Shown one piece after another: positions 8,035 through 16,444 of a stretch of DNA of 64,000 bases (position 1 is the stretch's first letter; the number at the start of each line of letters is the position of its first letter). The notes beneath the pieces were generated by a model. It had not been told where the DNA came from and ran no database searches. It saw only the letters and a list, made by a program, of their open reading frames with translations. This stretch comes from Paenibacillus vini (lineage in GTDB: Bacteria; Bacillota; Bacilli; Paenibacillales; Paenibacillaceae). The position numbers and the translations under genes are program-made. The stretch is taken from positions 15,312 to 79,311 of the forward strand of contig NZ_BOSL01000018.1 in the NCBI RefSeq assembly GCF_018403325.1, written 5' to 3'.

Positions 8035-8062
8035 TTGCAATTATATCGGCATCCGATATAAT
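8035..8062 (+). promoter_or_regulatory. Promoter of the padR-DUF2812 operon
   Basis: A -35 box TTGCAA (8035-8040) and a -10 box TATAAT (8057-8062) are separated by 16 bases. The -10 box overlaps the first PadR-type palindrome, which suits autorepression. A second TATAAT at 8092-8097 lacks a matching -35. Confidence 0.7.
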
Positions 8063-8095
8063 ATATCGTAAACGGATATATCGGTCGACGATATA
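8042..8095. promoter_or_regulatory. Three 19-bp palindromic operators, probable PadR sites
   Basis: Three 19-bp inverted repeats lie in a row: TATATCGGCATCCGATATA at 8042-8060, a TATATC/GATATA palindrome at 8062-8080, and TATATCG/CGATATA at 8077-8095. The last two overlap by four bases. This resembles known PadR operators that regulators of this class use for autorepression. The sites cover the -10 box and run to the ribosome site of padR. Confidence 0.75.
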
Positions 8096-8112
8096 ATAAA
8101 GGAGTGGGGTTT

Positions 8113-8433
8113 ATGCCAGAAAGCACGGCACTCACCGAAGCGGTTTATTACATCCTCCTGTCCCTCTATGAGCCCATGCATGGTTATGGAATTATGCAGA
8201 ACGTATCCAAACTAAGCGGCGACCGGCTGACGTTGGCGGCGGGAACGCTTTACGGGGCGTTGAGTACCCTTTTGGAACGCGGATGGATTCAGTCTTTACC
8301 CGGAGAAACCAATTCCAGGAAGAAGGAATACGTAATTACGGCAGCCGGGAAGCAAGTCGTTCAAAACGAATACTCGCGGCTGAAGGAATTGATCGAAAAC
8401 GGAGCCAAAATTATAGGGAGGGCGGATTTATGA
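8113..8433 (+). CDS. PadR-family transcriptional regulator
   Basis: 106 residues from ATG 8113, which follows AAAGGAG; an upstream in-frame GTG at 8104 falls inside that ribosome site and is rejected. The winged helix-turn-helix is clear: 'AVYYILLSLYEPMHGYGIMQNV', 'LTLAAGTLYGALSTLLERGWI' and the wing 'RKKEYVITAAGKQVV'. PadR proteins of this short class act as repressors of a neighbouring membrane protein gene. The stop overlaps the start of the DUF2812 gene by four bases (ATGA), so the two are translationally coupled. Confidence 0.92.
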   Translation: MPESTALTEAVYYILLSLYEPMHGYGIMQNVSKLSGDRLTLAAGTLYGALSTLLERGWIQSLPGETNSRKKEYVITAAGKQVVQNEYSRLKELIENGAKIIGRADL

Positions 8434-8993
8434 AGCATACCGTTCATAAGGTATTTAGCATCGGGGCGTTTGAGAAAGAGGAGCAATGGCTTAATCAAAT
8501 GGCGGCAAAAGGCATGATTCTGACCGACGTCGGCTTTTGCAAATACGTTTTTGAAGAAGGACTCCCAGGCAAATATATCTATCGGCTTGAGCTGCTCAAT
8601 AATCTTCCTTCCCATGCGGAAAGCATTGCCTATATTTCATTTTTAGAAGATATGGGCATCGACCATGTCGGCTCCTATTTACGCTGGGTGTATTTTCGAC
8701 GGAAAGCTTCGGAAGGCAACTTCGATTTATTTTCGGATATCGATTCAAGGATCGTCCATTACAAAAGAATAACCACCCTAAGCTCGGTATTGACCTTAGT
8801 GCTGGCGATTCTCGCAGTCGTCTATTTTGGGCAGGCAGTTAGTTTTTTTGCGACCCATACATCCGGCTTCTTCCAGCCGTTTCTTGGATATGGCATCATA
8901 TTCACTATCGTTGCAGCCTTGTTTCCTTTAGTGACTCGACCTGTGCGAAAATCTTTAAAAGCTTTACTCAAGGAACGTTGGATTCGAGAATAA
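8430..8993 (+). CDS. DUF2812 membrane protein
   Basis: 187 residues from ATG 8430 after GGGAGG; the longer open frame upstream overlaps padR and is spurious. The N-terminal half has the DUF2812 pattern 'FEKEEQWLNQMAAKGMILTDVGFCKYVFEEG...YIYRLELL'. Two transmembrane helices follow: 'VLTLVLAILAVVYFGQAVSFFA' and 'YGIIFTIVAALFPLVT'. PadR-DUF2812 gene pairs are common in Firmicutes and some answer membrane-active compounds, but the biochemical role is not known. It is transcribed from the PadR-controlled promoter. Confidence 0.85.
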   Translation: MKHTVHKVFSIGAFEKEEQWLNQMAAKGMILTDVGFCKYVFEEGLPGKYIYRLELLNNLPSHAESIAYISFLEDMGIDHVGSYLRWVYFRRKASEGNFDLFSDIDSRIVHYKRITTLSSVLTLVLAILAVVYFGQAVSFFATHTSGFFQPFLGYGIIFTIVAALFPLVTRPVRKSLKALLKERWIRE

Positions 8994-9017
8994 GGAACTA
9001 TAATTACTAAGCGCAAA

Positions 9018-9053
9018 CAAAATAGCTGGAGTCTATTGCCTCCAGCTATTTTG
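9018..9053. terminator. Bidirectional terminator between convergent genes
   Basis: Fourteen-base arms CAAAATAGCTGGAG (9018-9031) and CTCCAGCTATTTTG (9040-9053) are perfectly complementary with an 8-nt loop. It sits between the end of the DUF2812 gene on the plus strand and the end of the solute-binding protein gene on the minus strand. Confidence 0.85.
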
Positions 9054-9072
9054 CGACTATGTTGCGTATATT

Positions 9073-10776
9073 CTATTTGCCGCTCCAGAGTTTGACACGG
9101 TCTTTGACGAATTTGCCGTAAGCTTCTTCCATCTCTTTCACGCCCGCTTTATCCAAATCCGCCATATAAGCGTCCCAGATTTTATCAAACTCTTCCGGTT
9201 TCGCCATGATGGCTTCCGGAACCCGTTTCCAGGTGATGTCCTTCATTTTGGCCATAAGAATCGTTGCCTTGCTGTCGCTCGGCAATGCGATATTGTAAAC
9301 TGCGCCTGCCTTTCTTTCCGGAAACTCTTCCTCACTCGGGAACAGGTCTTTCCAGTGTTCGATCTTGTAAGCTGCCAAAGCTTCTTTTTCAGGCGCGCTG
9401 TAAGAAGCAGTAAGGGATTCGCTGTTGCTCTTCGTAAAATAGTTACCGGTGGAATCCTTGATTCCGTCACCGTAATGGACCGAGAGATTCCAGTACAAGC
9501 CGAGACCCGATTCCTTCATATAAGCATTGCCTTCGTTGTCCATTTTCTCTTGTACATCTTTCGGAACGACTCTTTTTCCATCCTCAACAACGTAGTCTTC
9601 GCCTTCGACACCCCAGTTCATGAGGATTTGTCCTTCTTCCGAAGCCAGGTAGTCCAGGAATTTAATTGCCGCTACAGGATCCTTGCATTTGCTGGAAATC
9701 GCAATACCGTATCCTCCGTCAAAGCCAGCCGGCCAGAAACTCGCGTCTTTGTACTCTTTGGATACAGTAACCGGATAGTGACCATACGTCTGATCAAATT
9801 TGCCGGCAGACTTCAGAGCCTGCTGCGCCTCGCCATAATCCCAAGCCGGATCGATCAGGCCGAGTACCCGTCCGGAAGCAACTTTAGCTTTAAATTGGTC
9901 GGTCTTTTGAACAAAGCTCTCATTATCCAGCAAACCGCTAGCGTTCATATGGTTCAGCCAACGGAAATATTCACGCTCCTCCGGACGGCGGAAATGGTAA
10001 GTCACATCAAAGGTTTCTTGGTCGACGTAATATTCGCCGTCATCCGGCGCGCCCGTTGTAAAGAAGCCCATATTCGTCACCTGATACATATGCCAGTCAT
10101 CCGCATTAAGCGTCAAACCGATGTTTTTGTTTCCATTTTCATCCGTCGGATGCTTAGCCAAATAATCCTTGATTACCTTCTCGTAATCTTCCAACGTGCG
10201 AATTTCCGGATAACCCGCTTCTTTTACAACGCGATGCTGGAGCTGGAATCCGTATTCAGCTTTGAATTTCCGCTCGTCGATGGAAGACCATGTCGGAATC
10301 GCATAGATGGACTGGTCGTCCAGACTATATTTAGCGCGAACGATTTTGTCGCCCAGCATTTTTTTGATATTCGGAGCATGCTCCTCAATCAAATCGGTCA
10401 AGTCCATAACCGCGCCCACATCCACCAGCTTGCCAAGATCCGCCTTGGCTGCGATGAGATCGGGAACCTCTCCGGTCGCCGCCATGATCGATACCTTCTG
10501 CACGGGATCTCCTACTGCAAACTCGGCATCCAATACGACGCCTGTTTTCTCCGTAAGTACTTTGCCGATTCGATCCTGCATGTCATTCCAGTTGGAACTC
10601 GCATCCTCGGAAAAATAAGTTAGCGTAACAGGACTTGATCCGTTACCGCCCGAATTCGTCGACTTCGCCGGATCTCCCCCGTCCGCAGCATTGTTCCCGC
10701 CGCAGCCTGCGAGCATACTTAGCAGCAGGCCCGCCGTAAGTAACGAGGCTGCCGTTCTCTTTACTTGTTTCTTCAT
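9073..10776 (-). CDS. Sugar ABC transporter solute-binding lipoprotein (LplA-like)
   Basis: A 567-residue extracellular binding protein. The lipobox L-A-G-C places lipid on Cys25 and is followed by a Gly/Asn/Ser-rich tether. The body ('VTLTYFSEDASSNWNDMQDRIGKVLTEKTGVVLDAEFAVGDPVQK', later 'GYGIAISSKCKDPVAAIKFLDYLASEEGQILMNWG') matches the large family-1 binding proteins partnered with LplB/YtcP permeases in Paenibacillus, about 500-570 residues long. It should capture oligosaccharides and deliver them to the two permeases whose genes lie just upstream in the same transcript. No ATPase gene accompanies it; such systems usually share an MsmX-type ATPase. The nearby mannanase suggests mannan oligosaccharides. 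Confidence 0.93.
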   Translation of the reverse strand: MKKQVKRTAASLLTAGLLLSMLAGCGGNNAADGGDPAKSTNSGGNGSSPVTLTYFSEDASSNWNDMQDRIGKVLTEKTGVVLDAEFAVGDPVQKVSIMAATGEVPDLIAAKADLGKLVDVGAVMDLTDLIEEHAPNIKKMLGDKIVRAKYSLDDQSIYAIPTWSSIDERKFKAEYGFQLQHRVVKEAGYPEIRTLEDYEKVIKDYLAKHPTDENGNKNIGLTLNADDWHMYQVTNMGFFTTGAPDDGEYYVDQETFDVTYHFRRPEEREYFRWLNHMNASGLLDNESFVQKTDQFKAKVASGRVLGLIDPAWDYGEAQQALKSAGKFDQTYGHYPVTVSKEYKDASFWPAGFDGGYGIAISSKCKDPVAAIKFLDYLASEEGQILMNWGVEGEDYVVEDGKRVVPKDVQEKMDNEGNAYMKESGLGLYWNLSVHYGDGIKDSTGNYFTKSNSESLTASYSAPEKEALAAYKIEHWKDLFPSEEEFPERKAGAVYNIALPSDSKATILMAKMKDITWKRVPEAIMAKPEEFDKIWDAYMADLDKAGVKEMEEAYGKFVKDRVKLWSGK

Positions 10777-10880
10777 AATGACATTACACTCCCCTGTTTA
10801 ATAATATCATGTATAGTACAGGCTTACCTGGACATACCGAACCTCAGAACTCGACAGTTTTTACCAATGCATTCTGTAAT

Positions 10881-11810
10881 TTAGCTCTTTACAGCTCCAA
10901 GCGTCATCCCTTTAACAAAATACTTCTGCAAGAAAGGATAGACGATCAGAATAGGGACTGTCGCCACGATGGTGATCGCCATTTTTACTGAATCGGGAGA
11001 AACTTGCGCCATGAGCTGCGACATATTTTCACCCCGTACGTTGTTGGCATTCGTCATCGTGCTCTGCAAGACTTTCATCAGCTCATACTGCAAGGTCGTC
11101 AACTTCTCGTTGGAACCGTTAAACAGATACGTATCGAACCATGAATTCCATTGCCCGACGGCGAGAAACAACGCAACCGTTGCGAGCGCAGGCTTGCAAA
11201 GGGGGAGAATGACCCGCCAGTAAATCGTAAAATCGTTAGCTCCATCCAGCTTCGCCGATTCCTGAAGCGCGTAGGGAATCCCGTCGATAAATGAACGGAT
11301 AACGAAAATGTTGAATGCGCTTACGAGCCCTGGCAAAATATACACCGCGAACGTATTGATCAAGTTCAAGTCCTTGATGAGAATAAATCCCGGAATCAAC
11401 CCGCCGGAGACATACATCGTAATGGCCAGGAACGTCGAGATGAAGCGTCTTCCTTGAAAGTCTACCCGAGCCAGCGTATAGGCCAGCATCGAACCGCTGA
11501 CTAGACCCGCCAGCGTACCGACCAGCGTACGGAGCACGGAAATTTTGAAGCCGGTGATCAACCCGCTGTAGCTGAAGATTACCTTGTAATTTTCCAAAGT
11601 GAATTCTCTCGGATATATCGTAATGCCGCCCCGAACCGTGTCTACGGAATCATTGAACGAAATGGCAAGCACATTCAGGAACGGATATAGCGTTAAAATA
11701 GTAATGATCCCGATGAGCAGGTATACGATGAAATCGAATATCCAGTCTTGAGGAGACTTGGATGTCAATCTCATTCTTTTGGCGGATGTGGCCGATTCGG
11801 CTGCCTCCAT
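10881..11810 (-). CDS. ABC sugar permease, LplC/YtcP-like
   Basis: 309 residues, ATG 11810 after AAGGAGG. Six hydrophobic segments and the coupling motif 'ALQESAKLDGANDFTIYWRVILPL' (the EAA loop that contacts the ATPase) identify a MalG/LplC-type inner-membrane permease. The C-terminus 'QKYFVKGMTLGAVKS' is the usual ending of the family. It starts 27 nt after the partner permease, and the binding protein follows after a 104-nt gap. That longer gap would allow separate control or RNA processing to make more binding protein. Confidence 0.93.
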   Translation of the reverse strand: MEAAESATSAKRMRLTSKSPQDWIFDFIVYLLIGIITILTLYPFLNVLAISFNDSVDTVRGGITIYPREFTLENYKVIFSYSGLITGFKISVLRTLVGTLAGLVSGSMLAYTLARVDFQGRRFISTFLAITMYVSGGLIPGFILIKDLNLINTFAVYILPGLVSAFNIFVIRSFIDGIPYALQESAKLDGANDFTIYWRVILPLCKPALATVALFLAVGQWNSWFDTYLFNGSNEKLTTLQYELMKVLQSTMTNANNVRGENMSQLMAQVSPDSVKMAITIVATVPILIVYPFLQKYFVKGMTLGAVKS

Positions 11811-11837
11811 ATCAAAATCCCTCCTTGCACGATGCTT

Positions 11838-12797
11838 TTACATGATGCTTTCGTTTGCGAATTTTTTGAACATCCCATTCGCTACAAATAACAAAATTAC
11901 GCTGATGACTGAATTGAAGATACTGATCGCTGTACCAAAGGAATATCGTCCCATGGATAATCCGTAATTTAACGCATATAAATCGAGTACCTCGGAATAG
12001 TCGCTCACCAAATGGTTGCCAAGCAAGAACTGCTTCTCAAATCCGATTCCGATCAAATGGCCGATGGACATAATCAACAGTACGATGATTGTCGGACGGA
12101 TGCCCGGAAGCGTAATATGCCAGATTTGTTTGAGCCGGCTTGCTCCATCGACCCTGGCAGCTTCATAGAGTTCAGGCCCGATGCCCGAAATGGCGGCCAA
12201 ATATATGATGGCGTTCCAGCCTGTCTCCTTCCATACGTCGGCTCCGGTTACGATCCCCCAAAACATATGACCCTTCGACATAAATTGAATCGGTTGATCG
12301 ATAAGATGCAAGCCCATCAGCACGCTGTTCACCACACCGCCATCCGTAGACAGCATTTTGGTTACGATCCCCGCCGCTACAACCCAGGATACAAAGTGCG
12401 GCAAATACGAGACCGTCTGCACAAACCGCTTCAAAACCTGCACTCTCACTTCATTTAGCAACAATGCGAACAGTATCGGGAATACTAAACCGGCCACAAG
12501 TCCCATAAAGCTCATTGCTAACGTATTTCTAAGCACAAGGTAGAAGTGGTCGTCCTTAAACAAGGTTTGAAAATGCTCGAATCCAACCCATTTCTGACTA
12601 AAGAAACCTTTACCGGGTTTATAGTTTTGAAATGCCATCGTCCATCCCCAGAGCGGTAAATATTGAAAAATGAATACCCAGATTACGAAAGGAATCGACA
12701 TCATATAAAGGAATCTCTGATTTTTGAACACTTTCCATCTCTGCGATTTTTTACTCAATCCGCCGCTAGTTTGGTTCTCTACTGTTATCGCTTTCAT
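11838..12797 (-). CDS. ABC sugar permease, LplB-like
   Basis: 319 residues, ATG 12797 after GAGGAGGG. Typical LplB start: a basic cytoplasmic tail, then 'FLYMMSIPFVIWVFIFQYLPLWGWTMAFQNY'. The EAA loop is 'ELYEAARVDGASRLKQIWHITLPGI'. It forms the permease dimer with the next gene and takes sugar from the binding protein encoded after it. First gene of a three-gene unit that follows the terminator of the GH26-SLH mannanase. Confidence 0.93.
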   Translation of the reverse strand: MKAITVENQTSGGLSKKSQRWKVFKNQRFLYMMSIPFVIWVFIFQYLPLWGWTMAFQNYKPGKGFFSQKWVGFEHFQTLFKDDHFYLVLRNTLAMSFMGLVAGLVFPILFALLLNEVRVQVLKRFVQTVSYLPHFVSWVVAAGIVTKMLSTDGGVVNSVLMGLHLIDQPIQFMSKGHMFWGIVTGADVWKETGWNAIIYLAAISGIGPELYEAARVDGASRLKQIWHITLPGIRPTIIVLLIMSIGHLIGIGFEKQFLLGNHLVSDYSEVLDLYALNYGLSMGRYSFGTAISIFNSVISVILLFVANGMFKKFANESIM

Positions 12798-12931
12798 CTG
12801 TTTGTTTCCCTCCTCTCATTTCTAATCCTATAGCAATTATTAAGAGAGAAATATATCTTGGATTTCGCACAAATTCATTCCAAAATCCACAGTGTTTTCT
12901 GAAACTATCATCGTTTGCAAAACAAGGGGAA

Positions 12932-12980
12932 AATAAAATCCCCCCTGTCGGCAGCATGTAGATGCCGTACAGGGGGGGAT
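12932..12980 (-). terminator. Terminator of the GH26-SLH gene
   Basis: ATCCCCCCTGT (12939-12949) and ACAGGGGGGGAT (12969-12980) pair, with an inner CGGCA/TGCCG stem. On the minus strand the hairpin is followed by TTTATTTT (12932-12938 region). It separates the mannanase transcript from the LplB operon. Confidence 0.85.
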
Positions 12981-12987
12981 CGGTGAC

Positions 12988-15900
12988 TCAAGCATTCATG
13001 AAGTTCATATAAACCAGCAAACGTTTAAGGATAACGGCTGTTTGGGCACGGTTCACCTTACTTTTCGGTGCAAATCGGTCTGCGGTTTCTCCTTGAATTA
13101 GTCCCGAAGCTACCGCTTGTTTAATACTATGTGTCGCCCAGGAACTAACGGATGAACTGTCGCTGAATTGTTCCAACGTAATGCCTGTTGCTGCCGGGGC
13201 CTTACCTGAAATAGCCGCCGCACGAAGTATCATTGCAGCCGCCTGCTCACGAGTTATTAGAGCATTCGGTTGAAAAGTACCATCTCCCAAACCTTGGATT
13301 ATTCCCATTTCACTCGCGGCTTGGACCGCTCCAGCATACCAGTCCGTTTCCGAAACATCGGAGAAGTCTCCAGTTACAGATTCAGTAGGCAGGCCGAGTG
13401 CTCTGCTGATGAGCACAGCGAATTCGGCGCGCGTGATCGATTGGTTCGGTACAAATGTCCCGTCACCTGTCCCGTTAATCACCAGTTTGTTGGACATTTG
13501 CTCGATATCGCCCTTCGCCCAGTGCCCTTCAAGATCGGCGAACGTTCGGTTCAGCTTGACCACGGTATAGCGACCGTTTTGGTTATGCTTGATCGTCACG
13601 ACGGTCTTTCCGTTCCGTGTTGCAAATACCGCCGGTACAAACGACATTTCCTTGGTTACCGGATCAATCGACACCGCCGTCAGATTGTCCCCGATCGCCG
13701 GCGGGATCGTAATCGTTCGGGTTACATAGGTGTTTCCAAAGCTGTTGATTTCTACAGATCCGTTACCGGACTCAGCCGTAATGCTAAACTCGAACACATC
13801 ACCAGCCAACTGGGCATTCGAGGACTTTGCCTTATTGAGGATATCCGTTTGTATTTCCGAATCCCTTTTGATTTTGACGGATATTGATGTTTTTGCAACC
13901 TCAGTGCCTAACTGTTTCGTTACTGAATCAACATCGATGAGCTTAACCGGAAGGCTGTAAGTAAAGGAATCCGACTTTATCAGGATCGTCGCATTAGGCA
14001 TACGGCGTGCCGCCTCGGCGAGAGATCCTGCCGGAATGATGACCTCAGCCGTATCGCCGCCTTTTACTTCAATTTCAAAAACTTGCAACTCCGCGGGTTG
14101 CTCCTTTAATCTGTCGAGCGCTTGGGTAAGCTTCGAGCCATCCACCTCGACACGCTGAATCCCCTGGTTGCCGGTATCTCCTATGCTTCCTATATTTTCA
14201 GGTTTCCCCGAAACGCCTGTATTTCCAGCATTGCCTGTATTACCTGTGTTGCCTGTATTGCCTGTATTACCCCCATTTCCTCCACTTTCTCCATTATCTT
14301 TGGAGTACAAATCACTCGGAAGTTCGTCGAGCGTAATGACGTTATCGTGGTGATATACCTTTTGCAAATGTTCCAACGTATTCGTTTTCCCATCTCTGAT
14401 AAAGTCGCCGGTCCAAGTACTGAAAAAGCTCCAGTCTGCGCCATATGCCTGCAGCAAATCCGGATCCGGTATCGGACCATTCTCGGCTAAACCAACCATC
14501 TTCTTATCATTTACCAAGGAGACAAGCCCCTCATATTTTGCAATGCTCGGATTGTAATCCCCTGCCGGATTATAGATATCCACACTTACGATGTCTACTA
14601 CATCGTCGCCCGGATACCAATCCTTATTTTCGGAGTTCCATACCCAGATCAGATTGTTTAATTTATGATGGTTGGTCAACCGATCGTACATCAGCCTGTA
14701 CAGCTGTTTCGTAGGTTCAGGACCTTTGGCACCCCACCAAAACCAGCCTCCCTCCGCCTCATGCAGAGGTCTCCATAACACCGGTACGTTGTTATCTTTC
14801 AACCGCTTCAACTGAGCTGCGATGGAATCGATATCCCGGATCAGCAGCCCGTAATCCTCCGATTCCGGATTACTGAGCGCATATTCAACATCAAAGGTCG
14901 TAAACTCGGTATAGAACCCTCTCCACCATTCGTAACCCGGCTCATTACCGCCGATTCCCTTCGGCGCATTCCAATGCCAGCACAAAGCAACGATCCCGCC
15001 GCGTTTGTACCATTCAATCATCTTCTCAGTCTCTGTAGAGGTAGCTCCGTTTTCAACACGAGATGGAGAGTAATCGATCAAGTCCGTGGAGAATATCGCC
15101 GGGTATTTTCCGGTCTGTTGATTAATCCACTCCACATCCTCAAGCGTCTGCTGTCCGGAAATGATATTCCGCCCGTACTGGCTGAGTAAGTAGTTCATCA
15201 GCGATCTGGTCTCCGGCGATGACTCCGGATTGTTCAATGTACCTGTCACATCATGCCCCTCCGGTTTAGCGGTTGGCGTCAACTTGACGTAGTCAATGTT
15301 GTACCACCCCCAGTTCGGCAAAAATTCAATGGTGTTATCACCCTCATTCAGAAGAGCTTTGCCGGCGGAGACTTCGATGAATTCCGTGGTTTCGGTGAAA
15401 GTAATCTCCGAGGTTTCCCCGTTAATCACCATGCTCGTCTTCTTGTCGCCGTTCGGAGAGCTATAGCCGATAACGATATCATACATGCCTGCCGAAGATG
15501 CCTTGTAGATCAGTTTAAGCGACCCCGATTGCTGGAACGCTGCGTACCCTTCCCCGGAGTACCCCTCACCAGAGGTGCCTATCGATACATCCCCGGTCAT
15601 TATTCCGTCCTCTGCCTCAAGCATGCTGCCTGATGCGGGTGCGTTGGCCGGTTCAATCTTGATATGTTCAATACCATAATATCCCCAACCGCGCATAATT
15701 TTGATGGTATTGCTGCCGGCGTTAAGGAGCACTTTGCTGGCCAGCTTTTCAGCCCGCACAGTTCCGGGCGAAGGTGACTCCAGCGTCAATTCTCCGGCGC
15801 CCGCTCCATTGATCTGGATACTTGTTACCTTATCCCCGTAACCTTCAGGAATGTAGTAGCCGATACTTAGTTTATACAGACCCGCTTCAGCAACGTTCAC

Positions 15901-16224
15901 CGGAAATGTAGAGCTGCCCGCCGGTTCTGAAGCGCTTTCATCTTCACCGAAAAAATATGAGATATAACCTTCCCCGTCATACAAAGGATCACTATCTTCA
16001 CCGACTGGACCGCGCTTCTCAATGCCGTACCCTTCCAACTGAGCATCGGCATACGTGACTGTAGTGACACTCAGGGGATCTGCGGGCGGCGGCGTGATAT
16101 TAACATCCGGCACCTCAGAAGAAGCAACTGCTAACAATCGAACCGAATCCAACGTTCCCATCATAGACAACAGCAAAGCGACACATAAAATAACTGAAAT
16201 CCTTCTAACTATCTGCGTAGTCAT
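12988..16224 (-). CDS. Secreted, SLH-anchored GH26 beta-mannanase with two CBMs
   Basis: 1078 residues, ATG 16224 after GGGAGGAG. Order: signal peptide about 1-34; two CBM35/CBM6-like modules about 54-193 and 200-318, each ending in a 'WGYYGIEHIKIEP'-type strand; GH26 catalytic domain about 335-641; a (Gly-Asn-Thr)n linker about 649-671; a beta-rich module about 690-890 common in Paenibacillus surface proteins; three SLH repeats about 895-1078. Catalytic residues visible are the acid/base Glu489 in 'WRPLHEAEGGWFWWG' and the nucleophile Glu581 in 'VGLAENGPIPD'. GH26 enzymes mostly cleave beta-1,4-mannan. The SLH repeats should hold the enzyme on the cell wall, near the importers encoded downstream. 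A YesN/YesM pair lies directly upstream. Confidence 0.95.
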   Translation of the reverse strand: MTTQIVRRISVILCVALLLSMMGTLDSVRLLAVASSEVPDVNITPPPADPLSVTTVTYADAQLEGYGIEKRGPVGEDSDPLYDGEGYISYFFGEDESASEPAGSSTFPVNVAEAGLYKLSIGYYIPEGYGDKVTSIQINGAGAGELTLESPSPGTVRAEKLASKVLLNAGSNTIKIMRGWGYYGIEHIKIEPANAPASGSMLEAEDGIMTGDVSIGTSGEGYSGEGYAAFQQSGSLKLIYKASSAGMYDIVIGYSSPNGDKKTSMVINGETSEITFTETTEFIEVSAGKALLNEGDNTIEFLPNWGWYNIDYVKLTPTAKPEGHDVTGTLNNPESSPETRSLMNYLLSQYGRNIISGQQTLEDVEWINQQTGKYPAIFSTDLIDYSPSRVENGATSTETEKMIEWYKRGGIVALCWHWNAPKGIGGNEPGYEWWRGFYTEFTTFDVEYALSNPESEDYGLLIRDIDSIAAQLKRLKDNNVPVLWRPLHEAEGGWFWWGAKGPEPTKQLYRLMYDRLTNHHKLNNLIWVWNSENKDWYPGDDVVDIVSVDIYNPAGDYNPSIAKYEGLVSLVNDKKMVGLAENGPIPDPDLLQAYGADWSFFSTWTGDFIRDGKTNTLEHLQKVYHHDNVITLDELPSDLYSKDNGESGGNGGNTGNTGNTGNTGNAGNTGVSGKPENIGSIGDTGNQGIQRVEVDGSKLTQALDRLKEQPAELQVFEIEVKGGDTAEVIIPAGSLAEAARRMPNATILIKSDSFTYSLPVKLIDVDSVTKQLGTEVAKTSISVKIKRDSEIQTDILNKAKSSNAQLAGDVFEFSITAESGNGSVEINSFGNTYVTRTITIPPAIGDNLTAVSIDPVTKEMSFVPAVFATRNGKTVVTIKHNQNGRYTVVKLNRTFADLEGHWAKGDIEQMSNKLVINGTGDGTFVPNQSITRAEFAVLISRALGLPTESVTGDFSDVSETDWYAGAVQAASEMGIIQGLGDGTFQPNALITREQAAAMILRAAAISGKAPAATGITLEQFSDSSSVSSWATHSIKQAVASGLIQGETADRFAPKSKVNRAQTAVILKRLLVYMNFMNA
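14212..14280 (-). repeat. Short 9-nt tandem repeat coding the (GNT)n linker
   Basis: About six imperfect copies of a nine-base unit (on the plus strand variants of TTGCCTGTA / TTACCTGTG) encode G-N-T-G-N-T-G-N-T-G-N-T-G-N-A-G-N-T at residues about 652-669 of the mannanase. Since nine bases equal three codons, copy-number changes would lengthen or shorten the linker without breaking the frame. Confidence 0.75.
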
Positions 16225-16392
16225 TAAGCTCCTCCCAACTTCTCAGCATGATTTGGAAACCATTATAAAACGCTTTCAAACCCAACTTTAAAGGATACAA
16301 AGAAATAGAAACATATCATTAATTCATACATTTTCAATTCACAATCTACAGTGATTTCAGAAATAACCATATGTTTTCATTCTGGGAAAAGG

Positions 16393-16432
16393 ACCCCTTG
16401 CCGGCATCTGGCCATAATCTGAACAAGGGGGT
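16393..16432 (-). terminator. Probable terminator after the response regulator
   Basis: ACCCCTTG (16393-16400) pairs with CAAGGGGGT (16424-16432), with extra pairing in the loop. On the minus strand it is followed by CCTTTTCC. It lies just past the stop of the response regulator at 16445. Confidence 0.6.
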
Positions 16433-16444
16433 AACGCATCTTGA

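Noticed and set aside
9355-10623. Plus-strand open frame of 422 codons opposite the solute-binding protein gene.
   Set aside because: It is fully antisense to a gene with clear family motifs, has no plausible ribosome site and reads as low-quality basic/hydrophobic sequence.
14212-14280. CRISPR-like array.
   Set aside because: Units are only nine bases, without spacers, and lie in frame within a protein linker.
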